Positions 9,601-21,729 of a DNA stretch of 64,000 nt are shown piece by piece. The stretch lies in assembly GCA_973895155.1 (NCBI GenBank), contig OZ316896.1:7068001-7132000 (forward strand). Direction: 5' to 3'. Made by a program: the position numbers and the translations under genes. A model generated the notes under the pieces. The model was not told the origin of the DNA. It did not search any database and saw nothing but the letters and a program-made list of their open reading frames with translations. How positions within the stretch are numbered: the stretch's first letter is position 1; each line of letters starts with the position of its first letter. The DNA comes from Marsupella aquatica (taxonomy: Eukaryota; Marchantiophyta).

Positions 9601-12596
9601 AGTAGATTCTTTACTGGGTCCCTACTAGGTGGATTGTGAATATTCTATCTGTGTGGTTTAACAGGATGGACACTTCATGCAATCATGGAGCATGGGGAGA
9701 AACTTGCTGGCATGGTGCAATTGCGAGAATTACATAATAGTTGGGCTCAGGCACGAACTCATAATACGGACGCGGAGCAGTCAGAGACCATTGAAGTGGG
9801 AGGTGCACTGTGGGACACTGTCCAACTTGTTGGGGAAAAGGCCCGTAGGACTAATGTCATGCTGATGGATAGAGAGAAGTCAGAGGTGTTTTACACTCGC
9901 GTGTCAGATTTAGAAGAGTTCTTTTCATGCCTCCAACAGCACGGAACCTCTATTGTTGGGCGCGAGCAACCACTCAGGGTTCAAATTGATCGGCTCTGTG
10001 AGATAGCTGAGTCTGCAACAAGCCTGATACGATCTGCCATCCGATACAGGGACACCTATCAGACTTGGTATCCTTCACCTGAAGGACTGACACCTTGGTA
10101 TTGTACACCCACAGTGCGATCTGGAGTGTGGAAAGTAGCAACTATGATCTTAGATAGAAAGGCAGAAGCAAGCGTATCGGTGCCCTCAATGGAACCGCTA
10201 TTAGGTTCGTGGCTAGAAGAAGTTGCGGATGTGTTGCTAGAAGGGTATGCGGGAGCAATCACAGCAAAGGTAGAGCGGGAAGAAGAATATCGAGGCTTGC
10301 AAATGGAGTATTGGAATCGAAGAGATACGCTTTTTACTGCTCTCCAGCAGCACGCTAAGGCAATCGCTACTACATCAGTACAGGTTTGAATTTCCCCAGG
10401 CTGGTGTTGAAAATATTTGATGCATGTGTTGTTTGGCTGACGTGCTTGTTTTTCAGCATGGTTGTATTCATTTTCCTTGAAAGGGATTTCGAGCTTTTTG
10501 TGCTCACGACATGTATTGTCGTTTTGAAGCAGCATCTTAAGGTTGACAACGTAGAACGACAACGGCAACTTGTGCTCCAGAAATTGTATCTATCTCTTAC
10601 AGCTCTTGCACGGCGCCATGCAGGCTACCAAACTCTTTTCAACATATGTACTGATCTTAATGACAGGGATCAGTTATGCAAGCTAATGGTAAGCCACTGT
10701 ACATTTTTATGCGGCCACCACAGTTTCTCCTGTACAAATGGCTCGAGTGGCTCGCCCATGTATCGCTTTTATCTCTTTCCATGGTCAGAAGACAAATGTC
10801 TTTTCTTGCTGTCATGTCACCATCTGTTAATGTTTCATGTTTCCGAATAAGATAGGAAGGATCATATTTGGTTCTATTATCAATTGCAAATTCAAATGGG
10901 AAGTGACAGTCTCAATCTTGAAGTGTCACCGTTTCAAAGTCAGTCGTCCATTCAAGTGCTTGAATTGCACCTTCATGTGTTGACTCGATAGAAATACGCT
11001 TCTCGGTTTTTTGTCTAGAACTTGAGGCTCGTTGGGGTACCAAAGAGTTGGGTGATTTTGATTCCAAAGCGCTTGTGGTGGCATGCAGATAACTCATAAA
11101 TTTTGGATAATTTTTGCAGCATGAAAGCATGGGATTGCGGGAGGGTCGTTTCAGTCATTATGTGTTTGAGCAACTCTATAAAAGAAAACAATACTCCAAG
11201 CTATTGCGCTTTGGAGAAGAGTTCCAACAAGAGTTGTCATCATTTATGCAGGAGCATTTACAACTTCGGTGGTTGCATGAATTGTTCAGAGAACAATATA
11301 TGTCTGCCTCTGGTACCTTACAATCTGTAGCACTTCTTCCCGACTTTCCAGTCACAGTAACTGGAATGTACACAAAAGATTCTGAGGATGGTTTCAGGTA
11401 CAAAGAGAAACTTAGAGATCGCCGGCGATTGTTATATTTAGCCAAGTTGGCAGCCCTTTCCGGTAAGGATGTACTATCTTAACTAAAGCCATCAATCTGG
11501 ATCGTAACCAAAAAATCTGAGCTTTAGGGTTTCGGGTTTAGGGTATATTCTAGCTACCCAGATATATTCTAGCTTCCCAGATAAGCGTTCGAGCCCGGAG
11601 CGGGGTTGACAGTTATTGTTAAATGACCTTTTTGGTATGGAAGTAACTCTGGTCTGGTGGATGGTAGCTTCACACAAAAAATGGATGACTAGACTGTCTC
11701 GCAAATAGGCTTTGTTTGATTGCTGAACAGTCTTTGGAGATTTTCAAATATCCATCGGTATTGGATTTTACAGGTGGTGACCTGGGAGGTGGAGATAAGG
11801 TTGAACGTATCAATGCAAATATAGCTATCATTGCAGTTCAGGTCAGTTCTCTTGGTCGTAATTTCCTAGTTGTGCATTAACATGTGGTTTCTGGTTTTTG
11901 TCCTCCGTCGCCCTACTGATACCCTCACTGATTGCTATTGGCTTATATTCGGTTCGTCCGTTTGCAAACTTTTGTGAAGGCTGGTTTTTGCTCTTTCTAT
12001 GTGAGACCTTAAGCTACTGCCTGTGTGGTGGACCCATGCAGGAAGAGGCTGTAAAGAAAGGTAGTTGTGGAGGTGAAATTCTACATTCTGGGCAGCTAGT
12101 GGAAGTATGCTTGAAAAGTGGAGACCGACATCTTCTTTTGCAGGCTTTTGATGTCTTCGCATATGCTGGCGAAAGCTTCCGAAAGGGAAATAAGAGCCTC
12201 CTTGAGGCAGCATGGTTACGTGCAGCAGATAAAGATAAATGGGCACAAATAAGGCAAATCTCTGAAGAGGAAGGCTGGAGTGATGAGCATCATTGGCAGT
12301 TCCTGCAAAGTACTGCTTTATTTCAAATCTCAAAGAAATGCTATGGGGAGGGAAGCCCTTGTTACGGGGCCCCCTTTCAAGAGATCTTGCCTTTACTGGA
12401 GAGTGATGTAGGACTTTTGGATGCTAAGGGAAAGTTGACGAGATTGGAAACGGGCAAAAAGTCTGTGGAAGGAATTCTTATGCAACATTCAGGGTTTCCT
12501 GATGCGAGTGATGCAATGCTAACTGCTCTCCGTATGGGAGCTGCTTCTGGGAATGAATACGATGACAAGGAGGCAGAGATTATTGTCGAACTCTAG
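6641..12596 (+). CDS. NUP133: Nucleoporin NUP133, eight exons
   Basis: NUP133 is a scaffold nucleoporin of the Y-shaped (Nup107-160) complex on both faces of the nuclear pore. The N-terminus MFSPARGRIG and the blocks QPVFVSDFPQQLR, GGMEGKNGLSWVLHGEN, LHAIMEHGEKLAGMVQLREL and RFGEEFQQELSSF follow plant NUP133 in order: an N-terminal beta-propeller (about residues 75-520), then a long alpha-helical stack. Exons, each bounded by GT/AG with consistent phase: 6641-6831, 7058-7179, 7503-9290, 9665-10383, 10530 (or 10533)-10688, 11120-11462, 11774-11841, 12042-12596. The spliced protein is about 1313 residues, close to the usual plant length (about 1280-1300), with no frameshift or premature stop. 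The start at 6641 is chosen by the MFSP match. Neighbours are transposon remnants only. It is the best-supported host gene here. Confidence 0.93.
11523..11543 (+). repeat. Telomere-like repeat in NUP133 intron 6
   Basis: TTTAGGG-TTTCGGG-TTTAGGG: three plant telomere units with one A-to-C change. It is followed directly by two 19-bp tandem copies of TATATTCTAGCTACCCAGA (second copy has one difference), at about 11544-11582. Both lie within the intron between exons 6 and 7. Confidence 0.75.
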
Positions 12597-14330
12597 CTGG
12601 AACACAATCGACTTGGCGGGGAAGAGGGATTAATTTGAAGCTTTCGCTTATGCCCATGTTCATGACAAGCTTAGATTGAGAACCTAAACGCTTCACATGA
12701 TGGCTCGCCTCTATTATTGGAACTTTATTTTGTTTCCGAGGGTCCTGAAATGTGACATTGTTCAACAATGATTCACAACGTTTTGATGGAATAGTGAATC
12801 CTTCTTATTAACTTTACATCGACAATCAGCGTGGACTCGAAACTACTCTCTGACAATTCCTTCCGGGGATCACTGTGTGAAGGTAGTGTCAGAGGTCAAC
12901 TCAGTGTCAAGCGAATCTTATCGAGAGGAGTACGCACCCGCTTGATAGGCCTGTACAAGGGTGATTACATATCTTTCATCCCTTGCTTTTGCAATTATGG
13001 ATCGGTTGACATCAGAAAGGCTCGAGATCCTTTCTGTTCATGCTGTTATTATTGTATCTAGAAGTTTTTCCGTTATGACTTTCTCCCTGTAGTTAATTAA
13101 TTATAATCTGTGTGTCTGGGTTGCAGTCTGACTTTCTGCCCAAGTCTGGAGGACCAAGGTGGGAGGTTAGATGTGGAGGTCTTAATTTATAGCAGACTCT
13201 CGTAGAAATTTGAGGGAGCCAGAAGTATGTTTAAAAAATCCGATGCCTCTGATGCACTTTGGTTTTGGATACTTCCAATGCTCAGTCTTTGCTTTTGGTA
13301 AGGTGGGGAGCATTTCGTGTGATGACAGATATGATCGTTGTTAGGTGTCAGTTCTTTATGTCAACTTCTTCCTGGGACTTGCTGGAGTTGTTGAACTGGG
13401 GGAACAAGGTGTCTATCAGCCTTTAACCAAGGGATTCTCAATTCTCCCGCTTTCGAGTCTTTAACCAAAGACTGGAGTCGGCCTGTAATGCATTCGATTT
13501 GGGCCAATTGGCAAATTTCTTGCAGGTGCTTAGGATGCATTCCAATATCTGCACTGTTTAATCCCCGTCCTTCCTGTGGAGCATCTCTTTGTACATTTTT
13601 AAATTTTTGGGTGTCTTACTTATTGCTGGGCCTAGTTCTCAATCGCATTGGCATTGATCATACTCCTTTGGACCTGAGACATCGTAACCTTAGGGTCCTT
13701 TGTGGACAATGATAATATCTATCCGCTACCCAGATTTAGATAATTCTGGAGTGAAAAGGATACCAAGTTTACAAGGCGGGAGCTAGCCAGAAGGGCTAAG
13801 TCTTGTACGCCCTGCAGTGCCCCAATATACTCTTCCCATACACCAATTTCGAGGGTGTCGTGAGCTCGTGAAACTCGAACGGGCTTAGTGTTGGGTGACA
13901 CAATTGGGGTGAAAGAGTAAAGTTGAATATTTTTACTTACCAGCCATTGATGTGTAAAGCAAACTCACGGGTCAAGACTCAGTATGATAGCAAAGAATAA
14001 ATCACACTAAGTGGAGCTTACTGACTTTTCTACCATTTCAAAGCCTTAAAGACTGATCTTTGTTAAATGTTTAGTCTCAAATAGACTGAGTTTGCTCATT
14101 CCCATGTGTAAGATGTTTTGCCCACTCTGTGGATTGTTTAACATCTGTTATTTTGCACCTGAAATTCACATGGATTGGATTTTTGTAAGAATTCTCTTTG
14201 AGAAGCACATTTTGATCTCTATTTCAGATTCTTCTAGCACTTGTTTTTTGTAGGGATATTTTTTCATTAGGGGTCTCTTGCAAATTCTCTACCTGCACAT
14301 TTCTGTTTGTGATGAAAACACCTTAATTTT
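12597..14330. other. 3' flank of NUP133; no gene recognised
   Basis: This should contain the NUP133 3' UTR and terminator. Short open frames (for example 13488-13712) have no recognisable domain or splice pattern and look fortuitous. No repeats stand out. Confidence 0.4.
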
Positions 14331-14539
14331 TGGGGCACCATGTCATAAATATTAAACATAAAAAAAACTAAAATATAAATTAAGAGTTGTCATTTAGTAA
14401 AACAAAGTTATCATTTTGATGCTTATCAAAGATATATCAGTGTTTTATATTAACATGTTTGTATTTTTTAATTGTTTGCAAGTTTGAAAAAATCAATCGA
14501 TAAAAATATACATAATTAAAGTCTATTTGATTTCACATT

Positions 14540-15045
14540 GTAAAATTAAATAATAAATCTCCTTAGTATTTGATAAAATTTGTCAATGTTTGATTCATTG
14601 GAAAATTCAAGATCAAGATTTAAAAATTCATGATCTTTTTAATAATGTCTTGATAAAATCTTTCAATGTCACTCATTGGAAAATTAAAGTAAAATTAAAA
14701 ACTCATCATCTCTTTAGTATTTGACAAAATCTATTAATGTTAGGTTCATTGGAAAGCTAAAGAAATTTAGATACTCGTGATCTCTCTATTTCTTGACAAA
14801 TAATCTCAATGTCACACATTAGAAAGCTAAAAAGATTGAAAACCTCTTGATCTCTTGAATACCATGACAAAATCTGACATAAAATTTGTAAATATCAGAC
14901 TCAATGCTAGAAAGCTAAAAGAATTCATGAACTCATAATCAAAATTTCTTATACTAACACTCATTGGAAAGGCAAAGATATTCAAAAACCCATATGGAAC
15001 TTGATAAATTTGTCAATTTGAGGCTCATTGGAAACCCTTTTCTCG
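14540..15045. repeat. Degenerate AT-rich tandem repeat, period about 70-85 bp
   Basis: The phrases TTGAcAAAATcT..TCAATGT and TCATTGGAAAGCTAAAG recur six to seven times, at about 14570, 14650, 14720, 14795, 14865, 14950 and 15000, alternating with aaaaaCTCaTGATCTCTTTAG. Units are diverged and vary in length. The array may be part of an LTR or internal region of an unknown element that continues into the direct repeat at 15329. Confidence 0.65.
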
Positions 15046-15328
15046 ATTAAGAGATATCACAATCTCGTCACCGTCACAAACTTAGGCGCTACAAATTGAT
15101 TTCTTTGAATACGTCACCATTGCTTGTCCACAATGCTTGCTTCCCGGCTTGAATTGTTCGCATCTCTTAGATAGTCTTCAACTAAAGCTCACTCTAAACA
15201 CAGGTTGACACCAAATGCAATCTCTATGTCAAAGAAACAATTGTTGGTCTTCCTCTCACACCATAGCTTTCTTAAATAAAAATAACTACAAATCCTTTGT
15301 TTGAAGTGATGGCTCGTTTGTTTTGTGT

Positions 15329-15665
15329 GTTCTTCCCACCAAATTGACAAGCGCTCTTTTGCCAACAATTGAGTGTTGTGCTCTAGTTTGTCTTGTGGCG
15401 GTAATGCTCAATGTAACTCACAAACAATCAATCAAGAATGGTTGAAAGATGATTTCTCTAATGTGTAAAAAAAACCTATAAGAAAACTCAATTCTTCCAC
15501 ATTCAACCTTCCGTTTGATAAATCTCTATCTTTTGAGCATTTGTTTTTGTATGAGCAAACACCAACACCATTGGGAGACTCAAAATTGTTGGTTATCGCC
15601 TTGATGAAAATTGATTTCACTTGATCACACAAACATTCCTTGGATGAACATGGGGGTCCACGGAT
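15329..15665. repeat. 340-bp direct repeat, copy A
   Basis: Matches copy B at 16633-16987 along its whole length, with scattered substitutions and a few short indels. On the minus strand both copies keep the same open frame (here 15432 to about 15665), ending at the same TGA and differing by a 3-nt indel, so the frame is preserved. Confidence 0.8.
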
Positions 15666-16632
15666 TAATTAATGTTTTGTTCCCTTGTTAATGAGCACAA
15701 AAATGAACAAATGTTATAAATCAATTGCCAATGGGATGCATCACTTTTGTGGCTAATGTCTTGCCCAAAGCTACCCACCCACTTTGGGGAAGGAAGTTTT
15801 ACTTTTGTGAAGGATACTTAGAGTACTTTGTGCATACTACTGATATCTACATAAACTAATGGAAACCTGCTACAAACTGTTAAGAACCTGCCTACAGATC
15901 ACACTTCAGTCAAAATTGTAAAAAGTATTGTTTGAACATTTTTTAATGTTCTCAATCACTCCATCCCAACTTTAGAAATCTATGGGACTCCAGGTGACGG
16001 GGACGTGCAAAACATTACTAACCTAACTCTTAGTCCCAATGTAATGTTTGGTTATTTACTCACATCACCCTTTACTCAAATCACCCTTAGGTGGAGAAGT
16101 ATTCACATCATGTTCCAGACATGCTTCATTTTCCAATTACTTCTTAAAAACAAGACTCACCTAGAATTGACTTGTCAAGAGCAGTGTAGCATGGACGAAG
16201 AATCCTATTATTTTGAGGACTGACTGGTGTCTTGTATCACTACATTTGGCAACTAACTCTCCTACAATGTGTTAATATGTGGTTCACTAGGCTTTGGGGC
16301 AAAATTGGTTAATTAGATAGTGACACCGGGATGAACCTCCACCTGGAAAGCGGAAGTTTCACCCCACTTTAGTGTCTTCATAGACCCCTGTGAGATGTGT
16401 CTTCCAAATTTGCTAGCTCCATGTGTGGCCATATCAGCATTTTTGTCACAAACCAAGAGTTTTGTCTTTATGGAAATACACAAACACAACCATGTGTGTT
16501 GACTTGAGACCACAAAAAATTGTCACACCTGGTCACCATACAAAAATGCCCAAGGAACAGATAATACTCAAGGTAACAACAATAATTGCATGAATAAGGG
16601 GCGGATAGGATTGTATGTCAACAATGAACGGT
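15666..16632. other. Spacer between the two direct repeats
   Basis: No recognisable domain. AT-rich with short open frames only. Confidence 0.4.
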
Positions 16633-16987
16633 GATATTCTTCCCACCAAATCGCCAAGCGCTCTTTTGCTAACAGTTGAGTGCTATCCTCCAGTCTGTCT
16701 TGTGATGGTAATGTTCAATGTAACTCACAAACAATCAATCAAGAATGGTAGAAACACAATTTCTCCAATGTGTAAGCAAAAACCATCAAAAGACTCAATT
16801 CCTCCACATTCAACCATCCGTTTGATAAATGTCCTCTATCTTTTGAGCATTCTCTTTTGTACGAGCACACACCAAGACCATCGGGAGACTCAAAACTGTT
16901 GGTTATCGCCTTGCTGAAAATTGATTTCACTTCATCACACACACATTCCTTGGATGAACATGGGGGTCCACGGATTAATTCAAATTT
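16633..16987. repeat. 340-bp direct repeat, copy B
   Basis: Second copy of the repeat at 15329. On the minus strand an open frame runs from about 17038 to 16739 and encodes RGPPCSSKECVCDEVKSIF, then FESPDGLGVCSYK and LNVEELSLL. Copy A has RGPPCSSKECLCDQVKSIF and FESPNGVGVCSYK. I do not recognise the protein. The pair could be LTRs, or two copies of a short internal segment of one element. Confidence 0.75.
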
Positions 16988-19900
16988 AGTAATTTCTTCT
17001 AACCCTCTTAATTTTTTAAATGCCTTAGTTTCTTGCAATCAAGTACTTTAGAGTAAATGTTACCTTTTTAAGACTCTACTTTGGCTAGGCTCACAATTAG
17101 TCCTTATTTTTTAAAAGGAGAGACTCTCACTAGGCTCAATCGGGCAACTAGAACTGAACAGTTGGATGGACTGTAGCTTATATACCCATTGGTTGATAAC
17201 TTTACAATACTCATGGTTTATACATCAGTGTCACCTGAATAAAGAGCCCCTAAAAATACAGCTCAAAATTAAAGGTTAAAAAGTTTACGTATTTCTTTTT
17301 CAACAAATATAATTATACCCATAGTACAATAGTTAAACACAGTGTACAATAGTTGATGTAATCGTCTTTTTCAAAGTGAGAAAGTATTCTACCTCTTGTT
17401 GAAAGAGAATCACTACAAGACAAAGAAGCAAGCATGTTCCAGGATGAGCATGTTATTTGATTCTGCCTAGATTTGGGATCTAATCATTGTACAAACTTGG
17501 AGAAAATGGATTTGAATCCCAAACCTTTCCAATGTATGACCCTCATCAATTCAATCAGAAGAAAGAGAAGGGAAGCAAAGGTAGAAGCAAATGGGAGTGC
17601 GGGAGGAAAAAATGAAACACTGCTAATTGACATTTGGTGGATTTGTTTGCTCCACACCAAATGGAGTGAAAGGTTGTGTGAAAGGCAAATAATGAACATC
17701 TATTGTCTGCAACCATGTCTCCGATATATTTACACGTGATGAGCGGGGCGATGAGTCGGCAAAATAAATAAATTATCATTGGACCTGATAAGGATGAGAA
17801 AAACCTTTCTTTGACTGATAATATTGAGAAATTTGTATGTTTAATGAAAATTGTTCCAATGGATGTGTTTGAGAAAATCTTTGTCGTGCAACCATTGCAG
17901 AGTAGTCTCTATATACAAAGAGTATTATTCACCGGGATTATTCAAAAAATGATATCGCCATGGGGCCCACACTAATTTGCATTTGTTAATTGTATAATGA
18001 ATCCAATACCACTCGGCAAGGACCTTAATAATTGTTTTCACAACCATGTAAGCAATTAGTGGGCAAGGATGCTGAATAAGAGGCTTTCATGGATTACTTT
18101 CTTGAAGGTAGTGTTGTACCCAAACTGCCCGTGACTATGCAGAATTAAACTAATACCTGGTTGCAGGGTTTCTGGCCACCCTTGGACAATAGAGCAAAGT
18201 TGTACACAATTCATACTAGAGTTGCCTCTACATTTGAAATCAGCAGGAACCCAGGTTCCCTCACAATTTCCTACCCTCAAAAGGCTTATTAGTTTTCTTG
18301 TATTGCAGAAGAAGAGGTTAGAAGTCACAATTTTGAATCCCAATCTAACCTCTTTGTTCCAAGTTGGTAGTTTTATTGTAACTCAAAGTCACAACTAAAA
18401 TGATGTTAGCATGGACTTCTTTTGTCCTCCCTCATGAAGCTTCCTGGTGGGCTTTGGGTTCTCGCTAATGAGTTCATTTGTGCAAAGGCAAATAAAGGAC
18501 AAAATAATTGTTATGGTCAAGGAGTAATGACCACCATAATGTAGAGACATCAAATCTTGATGTACTCATGTATCCATTGGGCAAAGCAATGGAATTTGGT
18601 ATGGATAAGGCCTGGATTGTTAGCTCCTTTCGCTCCAAAGGATATAGAGAGGTGTTTGAGATTTGACATTAATCACACTCATGTAATTTATTTCCATACA
18701 GATTGGGTCTGATTCTTAGGAACAACTTTCATCTATAAGCCAATGTAACTTGGCCGTGATCTAGGAGTCCAGCCATGGCAGCCTAAACGTAGTTACACAC
18801 TTGGACTACGTAGTTACACACAATTTACGTTTGGAGGGATAGTTATCCCTTGTGGTGGCTCAAACGCCTCATCTTTTGATGTTGAGCCATTGAGCACGAG
18901 CTCTGGTGGCTATGGTGTGACCGACCAGGTTATGTGTATGTAATGTGGATACGCAAGGGGCGTTTGGCTTGACACTTGTATTTGATCAGATTGGACATGA
19001 TCGGTTGAATGTGTATTGTTGGCGTTGATCATGGTTCAATTTCTATGAAGATTGTGCGGATTTGTTTGTCATTTACAGTAAAGCACGATTATTATCCTAA
19101 AATGGTTGGACAACCATAATGAGTACTTAAGGTACCGTCACCGGTCTGAACTAAGGAGATCTACGTAACAACCACGTCAAGTGTCATGCCTTTACTAAGT
19201 AATGAGTAGAGGATGATCCAAAGTAGCCCCCAAAATAAAATTGTATCTAGGGCCAACATCAATTGGCGCTTTACTAAGACGCCCTCATGCTTGTGCAGCA
19301 AAGGGTCATCCCACCCTTCCGGGCACTCATAGACCAAAGAGAGAAATCTCTCGAGCATAAGGCAAAAAGGCCAGCTGGATTTTGTCTCACAAGGCATTCG
19401 CGCACTTGTCATCTTTCGACTAGAGCTCTCGATAGAACGCAATGCAATGATCTACTCACTTCATACTCACGTTACTAGATTTGTCAGGCAGAATGGAGTC
19501 AGGAAGAACATGGAGAGCGGAGGTTCCCCCGGCTAGGAACAAGAAGGGAGCTCTGTCTTCACAGGAGAAGATCCGCAACTCCCTGGGCCCTCAGCTTACA
19601 AAATAACAAAACATACGTGCAAACGTCCAATGGGTATTAAATATCAAATCCGCAAATAATATTACAACACCGTTCTAAGCAACAAGGTCCTTGTTTATAT
19701 TTGAAACCGATTAGAAGAGGTGAAGGGTTTTTTTAAATGTGTCCCAAAGTTAATGAATTGAAGGCCCATGGTAATACCTAATGACACGCGTCACTTGTTC
19801 ATTGGACCACCGTCACTTGTTCATTGGACCAGTGGATTAGGGGGTTCTAATTTCAAGAAGGACAATAGTGAAGCCCAATGGGTTTGTGTTGAGTGTGGTG

Positions 19901-20214
19901 ATTTCAATATTTGTAATATTTGCTCTCAGTTTTCAGAAGTGGATGCTCCCATCCCATATGTATGGAGCAACATTAAGAATCCGTGGCCCAGTAAGATATT
20001 TGGCACTTTACAGACAGGAGTAGTGGATGACTTCTTTAGCTTGTTAAGTGCAATGTCACCTCTAATATCTTGTAGTGAGATTTTGTTGGAATCTTCTGGA
20101 GAACTTTGATACGTCCCGTATGTAGTTTAAATTAGATGTTTGTGTGCTAAAGCCCCAATGGCTTTCACTCATTAAATTAAATATGCATTCATGATTGAAT
20201 CTTTTCGCAAAAGA
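16988..20214. other. Intergenic, no gene recognised
   Basis: AT-rich sequence with scattered short open frames and no domain I can name. Two small local repeats: ACGTAGTTACACAC twice near 18785-18825, and a 22-bp tandem duplication starting CGTCACTTGTTCATTGGACC at 19789-19831. Low-level retrotransposon debris is likely but cannot be assigned. Confidence 0.35.
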
Positions 20215-20223
20215 ATTTTTTTA

Positions 20224-20530
20224 GAGGCTTTACACCGTGCCAGGAAACAGGAAAATGATTTCCTGTTATGAACAAAATTTTACTGTTACAAGCAAAAATG
20301 AAATATAGAAAATTTCTCATTAAAACTCAATTTTTTTAAAAAAAAATTAAAAATGATCATTTTTGGTTAGCGTTAGGCGCTACTATTACTAGCTTGGGGC
20401 GCTAGTAAAAAAATGTCAAAAATACAAACAAACAAATTTTTTTAAAAAAAAATCAAAAAAATTCTCATCCTTTTGCTGTTTACTGTTTGCTGTTTCCTTT
20501 TTACTGTTTCTTGGCACGGTGGTTATACCC
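20224..20530. mobile_element. Mutator-like MITE, copy 1
   Basis: A 307-bp non-coding element with subterminal inverted repeats CACCGTGCCAGGAAACAG (20233-20250) and CTGTTTCTTGGCACGGTG (20504-20521), 17 of 18 bases matching. It is flanked by ATTTTTTTA (20215-20223) and ATTTTTTTTA (20531-20540), a possible 9-bp target duplication as made by Mutator-type elements; low-complexity T runs weaken this. The right end carries ATACCC, shared with the MITE at 26771-27095. The centre has the GC-rich motif TAGCGTTAGGCGCTA and GGGGCGCTAG in an otherwise AT-rich body. Confidence 0.7.
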
Positions 20531-20553
20531 ATTTTTTTTAACAAATGAAGGGT

Positions 20554-21510
20554 GTTTTAAATCCCCAAATCTATCTAATTATAATAAAATAGTTAAATTT
20601 TATATAGAACTGAACAAGATACATTTTAATGTTCCTCCAAAATATAACAAGGGGTACGTGGGGGGCCTTTGGTCACAGGTATGTCTCATTACATTTCCCT
20701 TAGTGAGGGCCCAGGGCTGCAACTCCATCATGGAGGTACAGCGCATTGAAAAGAGTCGGGCAATTCTTGACAGGGCCAGAGTTTATGGCATAATCCAGAT
20801 GGACCGTTATCTATCTACCGCTCGGGCAAGAGAGATCTGCTCACAAATTACTAAGGTGACAATGTCACCCGATGCTATGTTTATCACATACAAGGGGAGG
20901 ACTTATACTTTCTCCAATCCAAAATTGTGCAAAATATTCTGACTACTAGGGAGACGTTATAGACTGCTTTTGTACCAAGTAGACCCAATCAAAATAGAAG
21001 GCGTGGCATCCTTCTTACAAAAAACAAAGGTTCAAATTAACAAGGGGGAATATGCCGCATGGAGCCATCCACCAGAAGGACTATCAGAACTTTATAGAGT
21101 TTTGCACCAAGTGGGTGATGGTTAAGAGCAAATACCATCATGCTACATTACCAAGAATTGCTATCGCGAGGGCTTTGTTTGTAGGGAATCTCCACCCTCT
21201 TCTGGAAAGCTAGTGTATCTGCTATGATCAATTCAAAGTGTTGTCCAAAGTTCTCATCGCTTATAGATTATCAAATGAGAGTAGTGGTGCACAATATATT
21301 CAGGAGTCAACCAGTAGAGCACTGTCAGACAATTTGGACTTAGAAGATTCCAAAAGAGAAGATCAAGTAGGGGCCCAGTGGACAACACAAGTTGGGACTA
21401 CGTTGGGATCCACAGCCAATGTCAATGTGTATGCACCAAAATACAACAAGGAGGACTTGAGGATGACAAGGAGGAAGAAGAGGGGGAACATGGATGAACG
21501 TTGAATTGTG
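20554..21510 (+). pseudogene. Unrecognised decayed coding region
   Basis: Open frames at 20487-20942 and 21238-21504, with a less open stretch between, give peptides such as EKSRAILDRARVYGIIQMDR and ITKVTMSPDAMFITYKGRTY, then HPPEGLSELYRVLHQVGDG. The composition is protein-like and the pieces seem to belong together with frame breaks, but I cannot assign a family. It may be a gag-like or transposase-associated gene. The 3' part (21490-21620), with a repeated TTTGGCGG phrase, could be its tail. Confidence 0.3.
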
Positions 21511-21729
21511 ACTATAACAATTGAGAGGCCTTACATCTCCTTGCAGGGCTCTCTATCTCTCTTTGGCGGTGGTCATTTGTGGAACTCCCTTTGGCGGCAT
21601 TGTCAAACATTTGTCAAGGAGCTTAATTGACTTTTATCCTAAAAAAACTATCTAATTATACCTACTCCGTGTCATACCAGGGTCACAAAGGATTGACAAA
21701 ACTTCTAAAATATGCTCGCAAGTTCAAAT

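Noticed and set aside
13488-13712. 74-codon open frame after NUP133
   Set aside because: No domain, no splice context; probably 3' flank.
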